Notes: generated from the letters alone by a model not told the origin. Positions 12,909 to 21,683 are shown, counted from the stretch's first letter. The stretch is DNA of 42,077 nucleotides from Pseudorhodoplanes sp. (GCA_022843165.1 JALHOD010000001.1:1-42077); one strand, 5' to 3'. Translations and numbers: made by a program.

Positions 12909-13652
12909 ATGATCCGCGTTGCTTATATTTCCGCCGTCTACCGGCTGGCCGCTGCCGCGGCCTTCTTTGTCATCCTCACCATCTCGGCTTTTTCCCAGGA
13001 CCAGGTCGCGCAGCGATCGTCCGAGCAGCGGCCCTTTGCGCAAGGCTCCTCGGTCGGCCGCAACGACCCCGGCCAGTTCGATTTCTATGTGCTGGCCTTG
13101 TCCTGGTCTCCGTCCTTCTGTGAATCGGCGCGCGAGCGCGCGCCCGACCGCGTGCCGCAGCAGCAATGCGCCGCCCGCCCCTATTCGTTTGTCGTGCACG
13201 GCCTGTGGCCGCAGCACGAGACCGGTTTCCCGCGCGAATGCCAGGTTCCGGCACCACGGCTGAACCGCAATATCGTCTCGTCCATGCTCGACATCATGCC
13301 GAGCCCGCGTCTGGTGTTTAATCAGTGGGACAAGCACGGCACCTGTTCCGGCCTGAGCCAGCAGAGCTATTTCGACAGTGTGCGCAAGGCGCGCGAATTG
13401 ACGGTGATCCCGCCGCAATTCCAGGACGTGACATCCTATCTGACCGTCACCGCCGACGAGGTCGAGCAGGCTTTTGTCGCGGCCAATCCCGGCCTGTCAC
13501 GCACCGCGATCGCGGTGACCTGCGACACCCGGCGGCTGACCGAGGTCCGCATCTGCATGACCAAGGATTTCCGTTTTCGCGATTGCGCGGAAATCGATCG
13601 CCGGTCGTGCCGGCGCGACAAGCTGGTGATGCCGCCGGTGCGCGGCGGCTGA
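12909..13652 (+). CDS. RNase T2 family secreted ribonuclease
   Basis: The 247-residue precursor has an N-terminal hydrophobic signal (AAAAAFFVILTISAFSQ) and both catalytic signatures of the RNase T2 family: CAS I FVVHGLWPQ with His97, and CAS II QWDKHGTC with Lys142 and His143. DFYVLALSWSPSFC is the usual first strand. The family cleaves single-stranded RNA through a 2',3'-cyclic phosphate and acts in the periplasm. The residue before the CAS II Trp, usually Glu in a HEW context, is Gln139 here (NQW), so the third catalytic position may be altered. Several cysteines fit disulfides. Confidence 0.93.
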   Translation: MIRVAYISAVYRLAAAAAFFVILTISAFSQDQVAQRSSEQRPFAQGSSVGRNDPGQFDFYVLALSWSPSFCESARERAPDRVPQQQCAARPYSFVVHGLWPQHETGFPRECQVPAPRLNRNIVSSMLDIMPSPRLVFNQWDKHGTCSGLSQQSYFDSVRKARELTVIPPQFQDVTSYLTVTADEVEQAFVAANPGLSRTAIAVTCDTRRLTEVRICMTKDFRFRDCAEIDRRSCRRDKLVMPPVRGG

Positions 13653-13660
13653 CCGCGATC

Positions 13661-13684
13661 GCGCGGCGCTATTCGGCGCCGCGC
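13661..13684. terminator. Hairpin between convergent genes
   Basis: GCGCGGCGC at 13661-13669 pairs with GCGCCGCGC at 13676-13684 over a six-base loop. There is no long T-tract. It sits after the RNase T2 stop and overlaps the end of the convergent gene at 13669-13899. Confidence 0.45.
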
Positions 13685-13899
13685 ATTTGCGTGTCCAGAT
13701 GCTGGACGTAACCCTTCACGGCGCTGACGGCGCGATCATCGTCGAATCGGGTGAGCGCGCGATAGCCCTCAAAGGCCACCGTATTGATGTCGCGGTGAAA
13801 GCCCTGCAACGGTGCGTCCAGGGCCGCCGGGCGAAAGACATCGCATGCCGGATGGCCGTAGCCGTAGATCAGAAGGCCCGCAATTGCGCCTCGCAACAT
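13669..13899 (-). CDS. Possible small exported protein, 76 residues
   Basis: The frame encodes an N-terminal hydrophobic segment (MLRGAIAGLLIYGYG) followed by a cysteine and a polar body with FHRDINTVAFEGYRALTRF and AVSAVKGYVQHLDTQMRG. The regular amphipathic helices suggest a real protein, but no good ribosome binding site precedes the ATG at 13899 and I do not recognise a family. It is the only candidate gene between RNase T2 and rlmJ. Confidence 0.5.
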   Translation of the reverse strand: MLRGAIAGLLIYGYGHPACDVFRPAALDAPLQGFHRDINTVAFEGYRALTRFDDDRAVSAVKGYVQHLDTQMRGAE

Positions 13900-14104
13900 G
13901 TCCGGTCACGCTGTTGCCCGCCGATGTGGCGGAAATTCGGGGATCGCCGACGCCACGACATGAGCGCCTGTGCCGACGATAGTGCCGGCCCGGCATGACT
14001 TTCGTGCTAAATGCGCGGCTGCAATTTTAGCGATAAATCCTCGCGATTCGCCCGCAATCCCGCCCGCCCAGGGTTAACGCTTCGACAACACCGTCCATGG
14101 CGCC

Positions 14105-14959
14105 ATGAATTACCGACACAGTTTTCACGCCGGAAATTTTGCCGATGTGGTCAAGCACGCCGCGCTGGCGCGCATCGTTCTTTATCTGCAGCAGAAGGAC
14201 ACGCCGATCCGCCTGATCGACACCCATGCCGGCGGCGGCCTTTACGATCTCGACGGCACGGAAGCCAAGCGCGGCGGCGAATGGCGCGACGGCATCGGGC
14301 GCCTGCTGGACAGCGACATCGATCCGCGCGCGCGCGAACTGATCGCGCCCTATCTCGACGCCGTGCGGAGTTTCAACATCAGCGGCAAGCTCAAAACCTA
14401 TCCCGGCTCGCCGTCGCTGCTGCGCCACTGGCTGCGCCGGGACGACCGGCTGATTGCGTGCGAACTCGAGCCCTCCGCCATCGCCGCGCTCAACCGCGCT
14501 GTGCGGACCGACAGCCGCGTCAAGGTGATCGAGATCGACGGCTGGACCGCGCTCACCGCCTATATCCCGCCCCGGGAACGCCGCGGCCTGGTGCTGATCG
14601 ATCCGCCGTTCGAGGAACGCAACGAATATGCGCGGCTAGCCGCCGCGCTCGGTGCGGCCTGGCGCAAATGGCCGACCGGCATCTTTCTCGCCTGGTACCC
14701 GATCAAGGATCCGAAGGACGTCGCCGGCTTCATGAGGAAATTGCTGCAGCACGGAATGGAAAAGACCTTGCGGATGGAACTAATTGTTGCAGCGCCCACA
14801 GACACCGCGCGGCTGCGCGGCACCGGTCTGATCGCGGTGAACCCGCCCTGGACGCTGGAACGCGAGATGAAAATTTTGCTGCCGGCCCTGGCAAAGATTT
14901 TCGCGCCGGGCGGCCAGGGTCAGACCATCGTCGAGCCGCTGACCTCACAAAGTCGCTGA
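14105..14959 (+). CDS. rlmJ: 23S rRNA (adenine-2030-N6)-methyltransferase RlmJ
   Basis: The 284-residue protein has the RlmJ opening MNYRHSFHAGNFADVVKH, the IDTHAGGGLYDL motif that binds S-adenosylmethionine, the family-specific YPGSP (99-103), and the catalytic IDPPFE motif (165-170), the D/N-P-P-F/Y type used for adenine N6 methylation. RlmJ modifies A2030 of 23S rRNA and, in E. coli, also supports growth on DNA as carbon source. Length and motif order are normal. It is a single gene with its own upstream region (13900-14104) and no operon partner. Confidence 0.95.
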   Translation: MNYRHSFHAGNFADVVKHAALARIVLYLQQKDTPIRLIDTHAGGGLYDLDGTEAKRGGEWRDGIGRLLDSDIDPRARELIAPYLDAVRSFNISGKLKTYPGSPSLLRHWLRRDDRLIACELEPSAIAALNRAVRTDSRVKVIEIDGWTALTAYIPPRERRGLVLIDPPFEERNEYARLAAALGAAWRKWPTGIFLAWYPIKDPKDVAGFMRKLLQHGMEKTLRMELIVAAPTDTARLRGTGLIAVNPPWTLEREMKILLPALAKIFAPGGQGQTIVEPLTSQSR

Positions 14960-15160
14960 CGCCACCCTCGCAGCCCTTTCCACAGACGCGGCATTGGTGT
15001 TGACTTGTTGTGCTGGCTTTGACGTTCCGCCTCCTTAGGGGGGCCGGCGGAGTGACCGAGGCTGTGAAAGGCTGACGCTTTCCCCGATTGTGAATGTTAG
15101 GCCGAGCCATCGCGCCGTGGGGGCCGGTGGCTTAGCAATTGTGGGAAGGGGAGTTCCTCG

Positions 15161-15376
15161 ATGGCTCAAGCAGGAACCGTCAAGTTTTTCAACGGTGAGC
15201 GAGGCTACGGCTTTATCAAGCCGGACGATGGTGGGCGCGACGTGTTCGTGCACATCACCGCGGTCGAGCAGGCCGGATTGAAGTCACTGACGGAGGGACA
15301 ACGCATCACGTTCGACGTCGAACCCGATAAAAAGGGCAAGGGTCCGAAGGCGGTGAATCTCGTCATCACCGGATAA
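15161..15376 (+). CDS. cspA: Cold-shock domain protein
   Basis: The 71-residue product is a single cold-shock domain with both RNA-binding motifs: RNP1 as KFFNGERGYGFIKP and RNP2 as DVFVHITAV. The family binds single-stranded RNA and DNA and unwinds mRNA structure. GGAAGGGGAG lies ahead of the ATG. The 200-base upstream region has no gene and may be a structured leader, as often found for csp genes; I cannot show cold inducibility. A strong terminator follows at 15414-15450. Confidence 0.95.
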   Translation: MAQAGTVKFFNGERGYGFIKPDDGGRDVFVHITAVEQAGLKSLTEGQRITFDVEPDKKGKGPKAVNLVITG

Positions 15377-15413
15377 ATCCGGCGCGGCGGGACTACGTTC
15401 TGGGAGCAAAGCG

Positions 15414-15450
15414 GGCGCGGCAGCGCAAGCAGCCGCGCCTTCTCTTTTTT
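15414..15450 (+). terminator. Intrinsic terminator of the cold-shock gene
   Basis: GGCGCGGC at 15414-15421 and GCCGCGCC at 15432-15439 form a perfect 8-bp stem with a ten-base loop, followed directly by TTCTCTTTTTT. Confidence 0.9.
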
Positions 15451-15475
15451 GAAATGGAAATCACGAGACAATGAC

Positions 15476-16084
15476 ATGATGATTCTTCTCAGCGCCCCAC
15501 CCTCGCCGTTCGGCCGCAAGGTCAAGATCGCGGCCGCCCTTCTCGGTCTGTCGGACCGGATCAAGATCGAAGCGACCGACACCAACAAGGCCGACGGCCC
15601 GCTGCGGACGCAAAATCCGCTCGGCAAAATTCCCACGCTGGTTCTCGACGACGGCACGACGCTGTTCGATTCTCGCGTGATCCTGGAATATCTCGATCAT
15701 CTTGCCGGCGGCGCACAGATCATTCCGCGTGAGGCCAATGCACGCTTCGCGGCCTTGCGCCTGCAGGCGCTCTGCGACGGCGTGCTCGATGCATCGATCC
15801 TGCGTGTCTATGAAGCGCGCTTCCGCCCGGAAGAGCATCGTCTGCAATCGTGGCTGGACTACCAGGCCGAGAAGGTGAAGCGCGCGTTTGACGTGCTGGA
15901 GAAAAATCCGCCGCAGCTCGATCCGCTGCCCGATGTCGGACAGATCACGCTGGCCTGCGCGCTGGGCTATCAGGATTTGCGCTTTCAGGGCCGCTGGCGC
16001 GACACCTATCCGCGGCTGGTGCAATGGCACGACCGTTTCGCGGCGCAGGTGCCGTCCTTCGCCGCCACCAAGGTCGAGCCATAG
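15476..16084 (+). CDS. Glutathione S-transferase family protein
   Basis: The 202-residue protein has the two-domain GST layout. The N-terminal thioredoxin-like half starts LLSAPPSPFGRKVKIAA, with Ser or its neighbours at the glutathione site, and has NPLGKIPTLVLDDGTTLFDS, the cis-proline and glutathione-contact region. The C-terminal half is helical (RLQALCDGVLDASILRVYEA, then LACALGYQDLRFQGRWR). No specific substrate can be named. ATG 15476 or the next codon 15479 can be the start; both are preceded by only a weak site. The end faces the outer membrane gene across a shared terminator. Confidence 0.92.
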   Translation: MMILLSAPPSPFGRKVKIAAALLGLSDRIKIEATDTNKADGPLRTQNPLGKIPTLVLDDGTTLFDSRVILEYLDHLAGGAQIIPREANARFAALRLQALCDGVLDASILRVYEARFRPEEHRLQSWLDYQAEKVKRAFDVLEKNPPQLDPLPDVGQITLACALGYQDLRFQGRWRDTYPRLVQWHDRFAAQVPSFAATKVEP

Positions 16085-16096
16085 TCCGAAAAGCAG

Positions 16097-16124
16097 AAGC
16101 CCCGGACCTTGCGGTCCGGGGCTT
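16097..16124. terminator. Bidirectional terminator
   Basis: AAGCCCCGGACC at 16097-16108 and GGTCCGGGGCTT at 16113-16124 form a perfect 12-bp stem with a TTGC loop between convergent genes (15476-16084 and 16151-16768). A and T runs flank it on both sides. Confidence 0.88.
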
Positions 16125-16150
16125 TCCGAGTTTCACGTGTGGCGCAGAAC

Positions 16151-16768
16151 TCAGAAGCGATAGTTGACACCGAAGCGCAGCAGGCTGGCTTCGAGGCCGT
16201 TTGACGTGCCGGTGACGGAATAGGCGCGATCGGCAAAATCGAGCCAGAGATATTCCACCTTGGCCGACCAGTTGGGCGTGAAGCCGACTTCCATGCCGGC
16301 GCCCAGGGTGTAGCCGTACTGCGTCTTGCTTTCCGACAGGCCGGCGAGTTCGCCTTCGACCCGGCCATAGGCGAAGCCGCCGGTGACATAAAGCAGCACG
16401 TTGTTCATGGCGACGCCGCCGCGTGCGCGCAGGGTTCCGAACCAGGGATTGGAGAATTTCCACGGCGCGAAGGTGTCGTCCGCGCTCGACGCCTGGATGT
16501 CGGCTTCCGCGCCATACACGAACTGGCCCGATTGCCAATTGTAGCCGGCCTGCAGGCCGCCCGCGATGCCCGTGGGCTCGGTCGGATTGCCGGTGATCTC
16601 GCCCCACTGGAAGCCGAGATTGGCGCCGATATACGGCCCCATCCAGCTATAGGCCGGCGGCGGCGCATAGGCCGGCGCCTTGTAGTAACCGCGGTTGAGA
16701 TCGGCCGCCATCGCGCTGCCGGTCAACAGGGCCATTGCGAGGCTGGCCCACGTCATCGTCTTTTTCAT
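16151..16768 (-). CDS. Outer membrane beta-barrel protein, Omp25/31-like
   Basis: The 205-residue precursor has a signal peptide (MKKTMTWASLAMALLTGSAMA), a Pro/Tyr-rich linker (YYKAPAYAPPPAYSW), then the typical first strand MGPYIGANLGFQWG, GGLQAGYNWQSGQFVYGAEA, GTLRARGGVA, TGGFAYGRVEG, WSAKVEYLWLDFAD and the final RFGVNYRF, ending in Phe as expected for outer membrane insertion. This is the OMP_b-brl family, abundant in Hyphomicrobiales as Omp25/Omp31-type surface proteins. ATG at 16768 is set by the signal peptide and a GGAGTG upstream. Confidence 0.92.
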   Translation of the reverse strand: MKKTMTWASLAMALLTGSAMAADLNRGYYKAPAYAPPPAYSWMGPYIGANLGFQWGEITGNPTEPTGIAGGLQAGYNWQSGQFVYGAEADIQASSADDTFAPWKFSNPWFGTLRARGGVAMNNVLLYVTGGFAYGRVEGELAGLSESKTQYGYTLGAGMEVGFTPNWSAKVEYLWLDFADRAYSVTGTSNGLEASLLRFGVNYRF

Positions 16769-17119
16769 ACCACTCACTCCTCGCGCACCGGCGGGATCTG
16801 GCGTGTCCAGACCTCTCGCAGCGGGTTCTCTGCCGTCCAAAAGCAGCGCTGGTGCGCCGCGCAGACGGCCGGAAACCGGCTTTTTCATGCATAGGATTTA
16901 TCGCAATATTTAAGTTAAACGTTTATGAATTGGTCAGAATTCCGTAACCTATCGCTAATGGTCCGTTTACTCTTGGCGCAATACTTAAGAATACGTTGAC
17001 TATACGGGGACCTCGCCGAACGCGGCCGGCCGCGCGCGCAGCAGCGTCGGCATTTCCCGGGCCGAGGCGAATGCGGACTTGCGCCATGCCGGGCGCATCG
17101 ACACTTTAGCGGCCATCCC
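16769..17119. other. Divergent intergenic region, 351 bases, with an A+T-rich centre
   Basis: No gene is visible. Bases 16896-17000 are clearly richer in A+T (for example AATATTTAAGTTAAACG) than the flanks and should hold the promoters of the outer membrane gene (-) and uvrC (+). A GCCGG-AAA-CCGGC hairpin with five T residues (16868-16885) lies in the leader of the outer membrane gene. I could not settle on -35/-10 pairs. Confidence 0.55.
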
Positions 17120-19174
17120 ATGAATGGCCGCAAGACAGACATCGAGCCCGAAATCGAGCTGCCGGAGGACGAGGACGACTCGAACCTGCCGGCAACCGAG
17201 GATGCCGGCTCCAGCCCCGACATCGACCTCGCCGAGGTGAAGGCCGGTTCGCTCGCGGCCGGCCGCAACGCCATTCTCGAACACGCCCGCCATGCGCCGG
17301 GAGGCCCGGGCGTGTACCGCATGATCGATGCCGGCGGCGACGTGCTTTATGTCGGCAAGGCCAAGAGCATCCGCAAACGCATCACCGCCTATACCCGGGC
17401 GGCCGGACATGACAGCCGCATCACGCGCATGATCGCGGCCACCGCGACGATGGAGTTCGTCTCCACCCGCACCGAAACCGAAGCGCTGCTGCTGGAAGCC
17501 AACCTGATCAAGCGGCTGCGGCCCCGCTTCAATGTGCTGCTGCGCGACGACAAGTCGTTTCCCTATATCCTCATCACCTCGGACCATCCCTCGCCACAGA
17601 TCATCAAGCATCGCGGCGCGCGCACGCGGCCGGGCGATTATTTCGGACCTTTCGCGTCGGTCGGGGCGGTGAACCGCACCATCACGGCGTTGCAGCGCGC
17701 CTTCCTTATCCGCTCCTGCTCGGACGCGGTGTTCGAGAGCCGCACGCGTCCCTGCCTCCTGCACCAGATCAAGCGATGCTCGGCGCCATGCACCGGCGAA
17801 ATCGGCGCGGAGGATTATGCCGAGCTGGTGCGCGAAGCGCGGGAATTCCTGTCCGGAAAAAGCCGCGTGGTGAAGGAAGAACTGGCCGCGGAGATGGAGA
17901 AGGCGGCGGAGGCGCTCGATTTCGAACGCGCCGCCGTCTATCGCGACCGGCTGGCCGCGTTCTCCGCGATCCAGTCGCAGCAGGGGGTCAATCCGCGCGG
18001 CGTCGAGGAAGCCGATGTGTTCGCCATTCATCAGGCCGGCGGATTCAATTGCGTGCAGGTGTTCTTCTTCCGCACCGGCCAGAACTGGGGCAACCGCGCC
18101 TATTATCCGAAAGCCGACCGCACGCTCTCGCCCGCCGAGGTGCTCGGCGCGTTCCTGACGCAGTTCTACGACGACAAGCCCTGTCCGCGCCTCATTCTGG
18201 TGTCGGAAGACGTCGCCGAACGCGACCTGCTGTCGGACGCCTTCACCACCAAGAGCGGCCACAAGGTCGAGGTCGGCTGGCCCAGACGCGGCGAACGCAA
18301 GGATCTGGCCGATCATGCGCTCGCCAATGCGCGCGAAGCGCTGGCGCGCAAGCTTGCGGAAACCTCCTCGCAGCAGAAATTGCTGACCGCGCTGGCGGAA
18401 ACGTTCGGGCTGCCGGCGCCGCCGCGCCGCATCGAGGTCTACGACAACAGCCATATCCAGGGCAGCAACGCGGTCGGCGCCATGATCGTCGCGGGTCCGG
18501 ACGGGTTTCAGAAAAACCAGTATCGCAAGTTCAACATCCGCGCCGCCGATCTCGTGCCCGGCGACGATTTCGGCATGATGCGGGAGGTGATGGAACGCCG
18601 GTTCAAGCGGCTGATCGGCGAAAATCCGCGCGCCGCGCCCGGCACCGGCCACGCGATCACGGATGCCATCCGCACCATCGCGGAGGCCGCACATACCGCC
18701 ATCGCCGGCGACGACTCGCCATGGCCCGATCTGGTGCTGATCGATGGCGGGCTCGGCCAGCTCAACGCCGCGCGCGACATTCTGGCCGGGCTCGGCATCA
18801 CCGATGTTCCGCTGGTGGGCATCGCCAAGGGGCTCGCCCGGGACGCCGGGCGCGAGACATTCTTCATTCCCGGCCGCGAGCCGTTCCGGCTGCCGCCGCG
18901 CGATCCGCTGCTCTATTTCATCGAACGCCTGCGCGACGAGGCGCATCGCTTCGCGGTGGGATCGCACCGCCAGCGCCGGAAAAAGGACATTCGCGAATCC
19001 GGGCTGCAGGAAATTGCCGGTATCGGCCCCACCCGCAAGCGCGCCTTGCTGCACCATTTCGGGACCCTGAAAGCGATCGAACAGGCCTCGCTCACCGATC
19101 TTGCCAAGGTTCCCGGCATCAATGCCGACACCGCGCGCCGCATCTATGACTATTTTCATGAACGGGCGGGCTGA
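17120..19174 (+). CDS. uvrC: Excinuclease ABC subunit C
   Basis: The 684-residue UvrC makes the two cuts around DNA lesions marked by UvrA-UvrB. An acidic N-terminal extension of about 50 residues precedes the GIY-YIG nuclease (GVY at 64-66, YVG at 77-79). Cys200, 212, 220 and 224 have the 11-7-3 residue gaps reported for the iron-sulfur ligands of E. coli UvrC. A UVR motif follows (about 257-281, [14 protein letters not shown]), then the RNase H-like nuclease ([33 protein letters not shown]) and a C-terminal double helix-hairpin-helix ([29 protein letters not shown]). All parts are present. pgsA follows on the same strand. Confidence 0.98.
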   Translation: MNGRKTDIEPEIELPEDEDDSNLPATEDAGSSPDIDLAEVKAGSLAAGRNAILEHARHAPGGPGVYRMIDAGGDVLYVGKAKSIRKRITAYTRAAGHDSRITRMIAATATMEFVSTRTETEALLLEANLIKRLRPRFNVLLRDDKSFPYILITSDHPSPQIIKHRGARTRPGDYFGPFASVGAVNRTITALQRAFLIRSCSDAVFESRTRPCLLHQIKRCSAPCTGEIGAEDYAELVREAREFLSGKSRVVKEELAAEMEKAAEALDFERAAVYRDRLAAFSAIQSQQGVNPRGVEEADVFAIHQAGGFNCVQVFFFRTGQNWGNRAYYPKADRTLSPAEVLGAFLTQFYDDKPCPRLILVSEDVAERDLLSDAFTTKSGHKVEVGWPRRGERKDLADHALANAREALARKLAETSSQQKLLTALAETFGLPAPPRRIEVYDNSHIQGSNAVGAMIVAGPDGFQKNQYRKFNIRAADLVPGDDFGMMREVMERRFKRLIGENPRAAPGTGHAITDAIRTIAEAAHTAIAGDDSPWPDLVLIDGGLGQLNAARDILAGLGITDVPLVGIAKGLARDAGRETFFIPGREPFRLPPRDPLLYFIERLRDEAHRFAVGSHRQRRKKDIRESGLQEIAGIGPTRKRALLHHFGTLKAIEQASLTDLAKVPGINADTARRIYDYFHERAG

Positions 19175-19267
19175 CCGGCATCGCCGCGGCGAAAAGGCCC
19201 GGGACAAATGGCAAGCATGCGCCGGGGGCTGGTTGACGCCGCCGCAGCGCGGGTGTTCGGTGCCTCC

Positions 19268-19924
19268 ATGAATTCAGTCACCTCCGGCCGGGTCTCGGCG
19301 CACACGCTGTCGCTGCCGAATCTGCTGACCTACGGACGCATCGCCGCGGTGCCTCTGGTCGTGGCCTGCATGTATTGGCAGTCCATCCTGCAGGGCGGGC
19401 TGTGGCTGCGGCTCGCGGCCCTGCTCATCTTCATCGCCGCCGGCATCACCGATTTCTTCGACGGCTATCTTGCGCGCTCCTGGGGCCAGCAATCCAAGCT
19501 CGGCCGCATGCTGGATCCGATCGCCGACAAGCTCCTGGTCTCGGCCTGCCTGCTGATGCTGGCCGCCGATGAAACCATCAAGGGCTGGTCGCTGTTCGCC
19601 GCCATCATCATTCTGTGCCGCGAAATCCTGGTCTCGGGCCTGCGCGAATATCTCGCCGAATTGCGCGTCAGCGTGCCGGTGACGCAGCTCGCCAAATGGA
19701 AGACGGCGATGCAGCTCGTCGCCATCGGCTTCCTGCTCGGCGGCGAGGCCGTCGACCTTGTGCTGCCGTCCTCCGTCCTGGAGTGGCGCTGGAAGACCGG
19801 CGGCGATATCTTGCCGATCGCCACCAGCATCGGGCTGGTGCTGCTGTGGATCTCCGCCATTCTCACGCTCTATACCGGCTGGGATTATTTCCGTGCCGGG
19901 CTGCGGCATCTGATCGAGGACTGA
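19268..19924 (+). CDS. pgsA: CDP-diacylglycerol-glycerol-3-phosphate 3-phosphatidyltransferase
   Basis: This integral membrane enzyme makes phosphatidylglycerol phosphate, the committed step to phosphatidylglycerol and cardiolipin. The full CDP-alcohol phosphotransferase motif D-x2-D-G-x2-A-R-x8-G-x3-D-x3-D is present (Asp62, Asp65, Gly66, Ala69, Arg70, Gly79, Asp83, Asp87). LPNLLTYGRIAAVPL opens the domain and several membrane helices follow. ATG 19268 gives 218 residues; a longer start at 19208 adds 20 residues with no homology to the core, though it is preceded by a GGGA. It lies between uvrC and moaD, an arrangement common in this group. Confidence 0.95.
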   Translation: MNSVTSGRVSAHTLSLPNLLTYGRIAAVPLVVACMYWQSILQGGLWLRLAALLIFIAAGITDFFDGYLARSWGQQSKLGRMLDPIADKLLVSACLLMLAADETIKGWSLFAAIIILCREILVSGLREYLAELRVSVPVTQLAKWKTAMQLVAIGFLLGGEAVDLVLPSSVLEWRWKTGGDILPIATSIGLVLLWISAILTLYTGWDYFRAGLRHLIED

Positions 19925-19926
19925 CC

Positions 19927-20178
19927 GTGAAGCTTCTGTATTTTGCGTGGGTGCGCGAGCGCGTGGGCAAGGCGGAGGAAGAGATCGCGCCGCCCGCCGA
20001 CGTCGCGACCGTCGCCGACCTGATGACCTGGCTCGCCGGACGCGGCGAGGAATACGCCCACGCCTTCGAGAAGCGCAAGGTCATCCGCGCCGCCATCGAC
20101 CGGGTGCATGTCAAGCCCGACACCGCGATTTCCGGCGCGCGCGAGATCGCCTTCTTTCCGCCCATGACCGGCGGATAA
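19927..20178 (+). CDS. moaD: Molybdopterin synthase sulfur-carrier subunit
   Basis: The 83-residue ubiquitin-like protein begins LLYFAWVRERVGKAEEEI and ends FFPPMTGG. The terminal Gly-Gly is thiocarboxylated and carries the sulfur that turns cyclic pyranopterin monophosphate into molybdopterin. The start is a GTG two bases after the pgsA stop, with GAGGA at good distance, so translation is coupled to pgsA. Its partner moaE follows 58 bases later. The GTG explains why a search restricted to ATG would miss the correct N-terminus. Confidence 0.95.
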   Translation: MKLLYFAWVRERVGKAEEEIAPPADVATVADLMTWLAGRGEEYAHAFEKRKVIRAAIDRVHVKPDTAISGAREIAFFPPMTGG

Positions 20179-20236
20179 GCTCGCCCCTTCGCCGGCGCGC
20201 ATGACGGCGGCCGGGCAATGGCGCTAGAATAAACAG

Positions 20237-20716
20237 ATGATCACCACGATCCGACTGCAGAGCGAGGATTTCGACGCCGCCGCCGAGGCCGCAAAGCTTT
20301 CGCACGGCCGCACCGACATCGGCGCCGTCGTCACCTTCACCGGCATCTGCCGCGATCACGAGGGCGGCCACGGCGTCTCCGCGATGACGCTGGAGCATTA
20401 TCCCGGCATGGCGGAAGACGAGATCGCCCGCCACGTCGAAGACGCCAAACGCCGCTGGCCGCTGCTCGGCGCCACCGTCATCCACCGCTACGGGCGCATG
20501 CAGCCGGGCGACAATATCGTGCTCGTGGTCACCGCCTCCGCGCACCGGCAGGCGGCCTTCGCGGCCGCCGATTTCCTGATGGACTATCTGAAAACCCGCG
20601 CGCCGTTCTGGAAGCTGGAAGAGCGTCCCGACGGGACGGGCTGGGTCGAGGCCAAGGAGACCGACGATTCCGCGGCCGCCCGCTGGCAGGCCAAACCCGG
20701 CGCGGCGGCGGAATAG
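20237..20716 (+). CDS. moaE: Molybdopterin synthase catalytic subunit
   Basis: The 159-residue protein has the MoaE landmarks: GAVVTFTGICRDHEGG, MTLEHYPGMAEDEI, HRYGRMQPGDNIVLVVTAS, HRQAAFAAADFLMDYLK and the active site TRAPFWKLE. Lys119 and Lys126 fall at the same numbers as the catalytic lysines of E. coli MoaE. It dimerises and accepts the MoaD C-terminus to insert two sulfurs into the pterin. It forms a small operon with pgsA and moaD. Confidence 0.97.
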   Translation: MITTIRLQSEDFDAAAEAAKLSHGRTDIGAVVTFTGICRDHEGGHGVSAMTLEHYPGMAEDEIARHVEDAKRRWPLLGATVIHRYGRMQPGDNIVLVVTASAHRQAAFAAADFLMDYLKTRAPFWKLEERPDGTGWVEAKETDDSAAARWQAKPGAAAE

Positions 20717-20738
20717 AACGACCGGTCGGAGCGGCTCT

Positions 20739-21683
20739 GTGAGTTTTCTGGTCGAAATCCCGCTTGAGGCTTACCGGCCCGATGCCTTTGCGGATTTTTC
20801 TCCGCAGCCCGGTTTCCGCATCGGCACCGCCCGCGCCATGATGTGGATGGCGCAGCTCGCCTACGAAGTGCGCGACGCGCGCCACAAGGTGATGCCGGTG
20901 CTGGCGCGCTGGGACCTGCAACGTCATGCGCTGGTTTCGAGGGAACGCATCGGCGCAGTCCCGCTCACCGCCACGCACGGGATTGTGGCGAAGGGACGCG
21001 GCGCCACCATCGTCTCCTTTGCCGGCACCGATCCGCTGGCGCTCGCCAACTGGGTGACGAATTTCCATCTCGGCCCGCGCTCGCGCGAGATGCATTACGG
21101 CTTTCGCAATGCCGTCGATACGGTGTGGAGCGATCTGTCCGCCGCCTTGCAGACGGCCGATAAAGACATGCCGCTCCTGATCGGCGGACATTCCCTGGGC
21201 GGCGCATTGGCAATGACTGTCGCCGAGCGATCCGCGCGCGAACTCGGGTTTACCGCCGCCGCCGTCTATACCTTCGGCGCGCCGCGGGTCGGCGCTGCGC
21301 GTTTCGTCGAGGCCTATAACGCAAGTGGTCTGGGCGAGCGCACCTACCGGCTGGTTCACGGCCTCGACATTATCCCGACCGTGCCGCCCACGCCGTTCGG
21401 ATTTCGCCATGCCGGCCGCATGATCGCCTGCGAGCGCGGGACATGCTTTGCTTCCGACCCGCACTTGTCTGCGACCGACAACAACGATCCGCCCTTCGGC
21501 GGCACGATCAGGAACGCTTATCGGCAGCGCTGGCGGGACGTGGTGACGGGCGATTTTCCCGCGTCGTCGCGCCGGGGATGGCTCGGCTGGTACCAGAGAT
21601 ATATCCTGCCGCCAGCGATCGCCGATCATCTGCCCGAGCGTTACCGGCGCGCGTTCGAGCCGTCCGTCCGGACCGCGGAATAA
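20739..21683 (+). CDS. Lipase class 3 family protein
   Basis: The 314-residue protein shows the class 3 lipase fold: ATIVSFAGTDPLALANWV near the oxyanion loop, the nucleophile elbow GGHSLGGALA with Ser152, YTFGAPRVGAARF, and the acid in LVHGLDIIPTVPP (Asp210). The catalytic His is probably in the DPHLSATDN stretch (His242). The family hydrolyses acylglycerol esters. No signal peptide is visible, so it looks cytoplasmic or is exported by another route. It starts with GTG at 20739, 22 bases after moaE, and may be read through from it. Confidence 0.9.
   Translation: MSFLVEIPLEAYRPDAFADFSPQPGFRIGTARAMMWMAQLAYEVRDARHKVMPVLARWDLQRHALVSRERIGAVPLTATHGIVAKGRGATIVSFAGTDPLALANWVTNFHLGPRSREMHYGFRNAVDTVWSDLSAALQTADKDMPLLIGGHSLGGALAMTVAERSARELGFTAAAVYTFGAPRVGAARFVEAYNASGLGERTYRLVHGLDIIPTVPPTPFGFRHAGRMIACERGTCFASDPHLSATDNNDPPFGGTIRNAYRQRWRDVVTGDFPASSRRGWLGWYQRYILPPAIADHLPERYRRAFEPSVRTAE

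Noticed and set aside
15001-15060. TTGACG near 15020 as the -35 of the cold-shock gene
   Set aside because: No plausible -10 is found at 16-18 bases downstream.
17000-19207. 735-codon open frame on the - strand opposite uvrC
   Set aside because: uvrC on the + strand has every family motif. The antisense frame is an effect of high G+C in third positions and its product is a low-complexity mix of Arg, Gly and Ala.
20529-21629. 366-codon open frame on the - strand opposite the lipase
   Set aside because: The lipase with GHSLGG and DIIPTVPP is the real gene; the antisense product has no motif.
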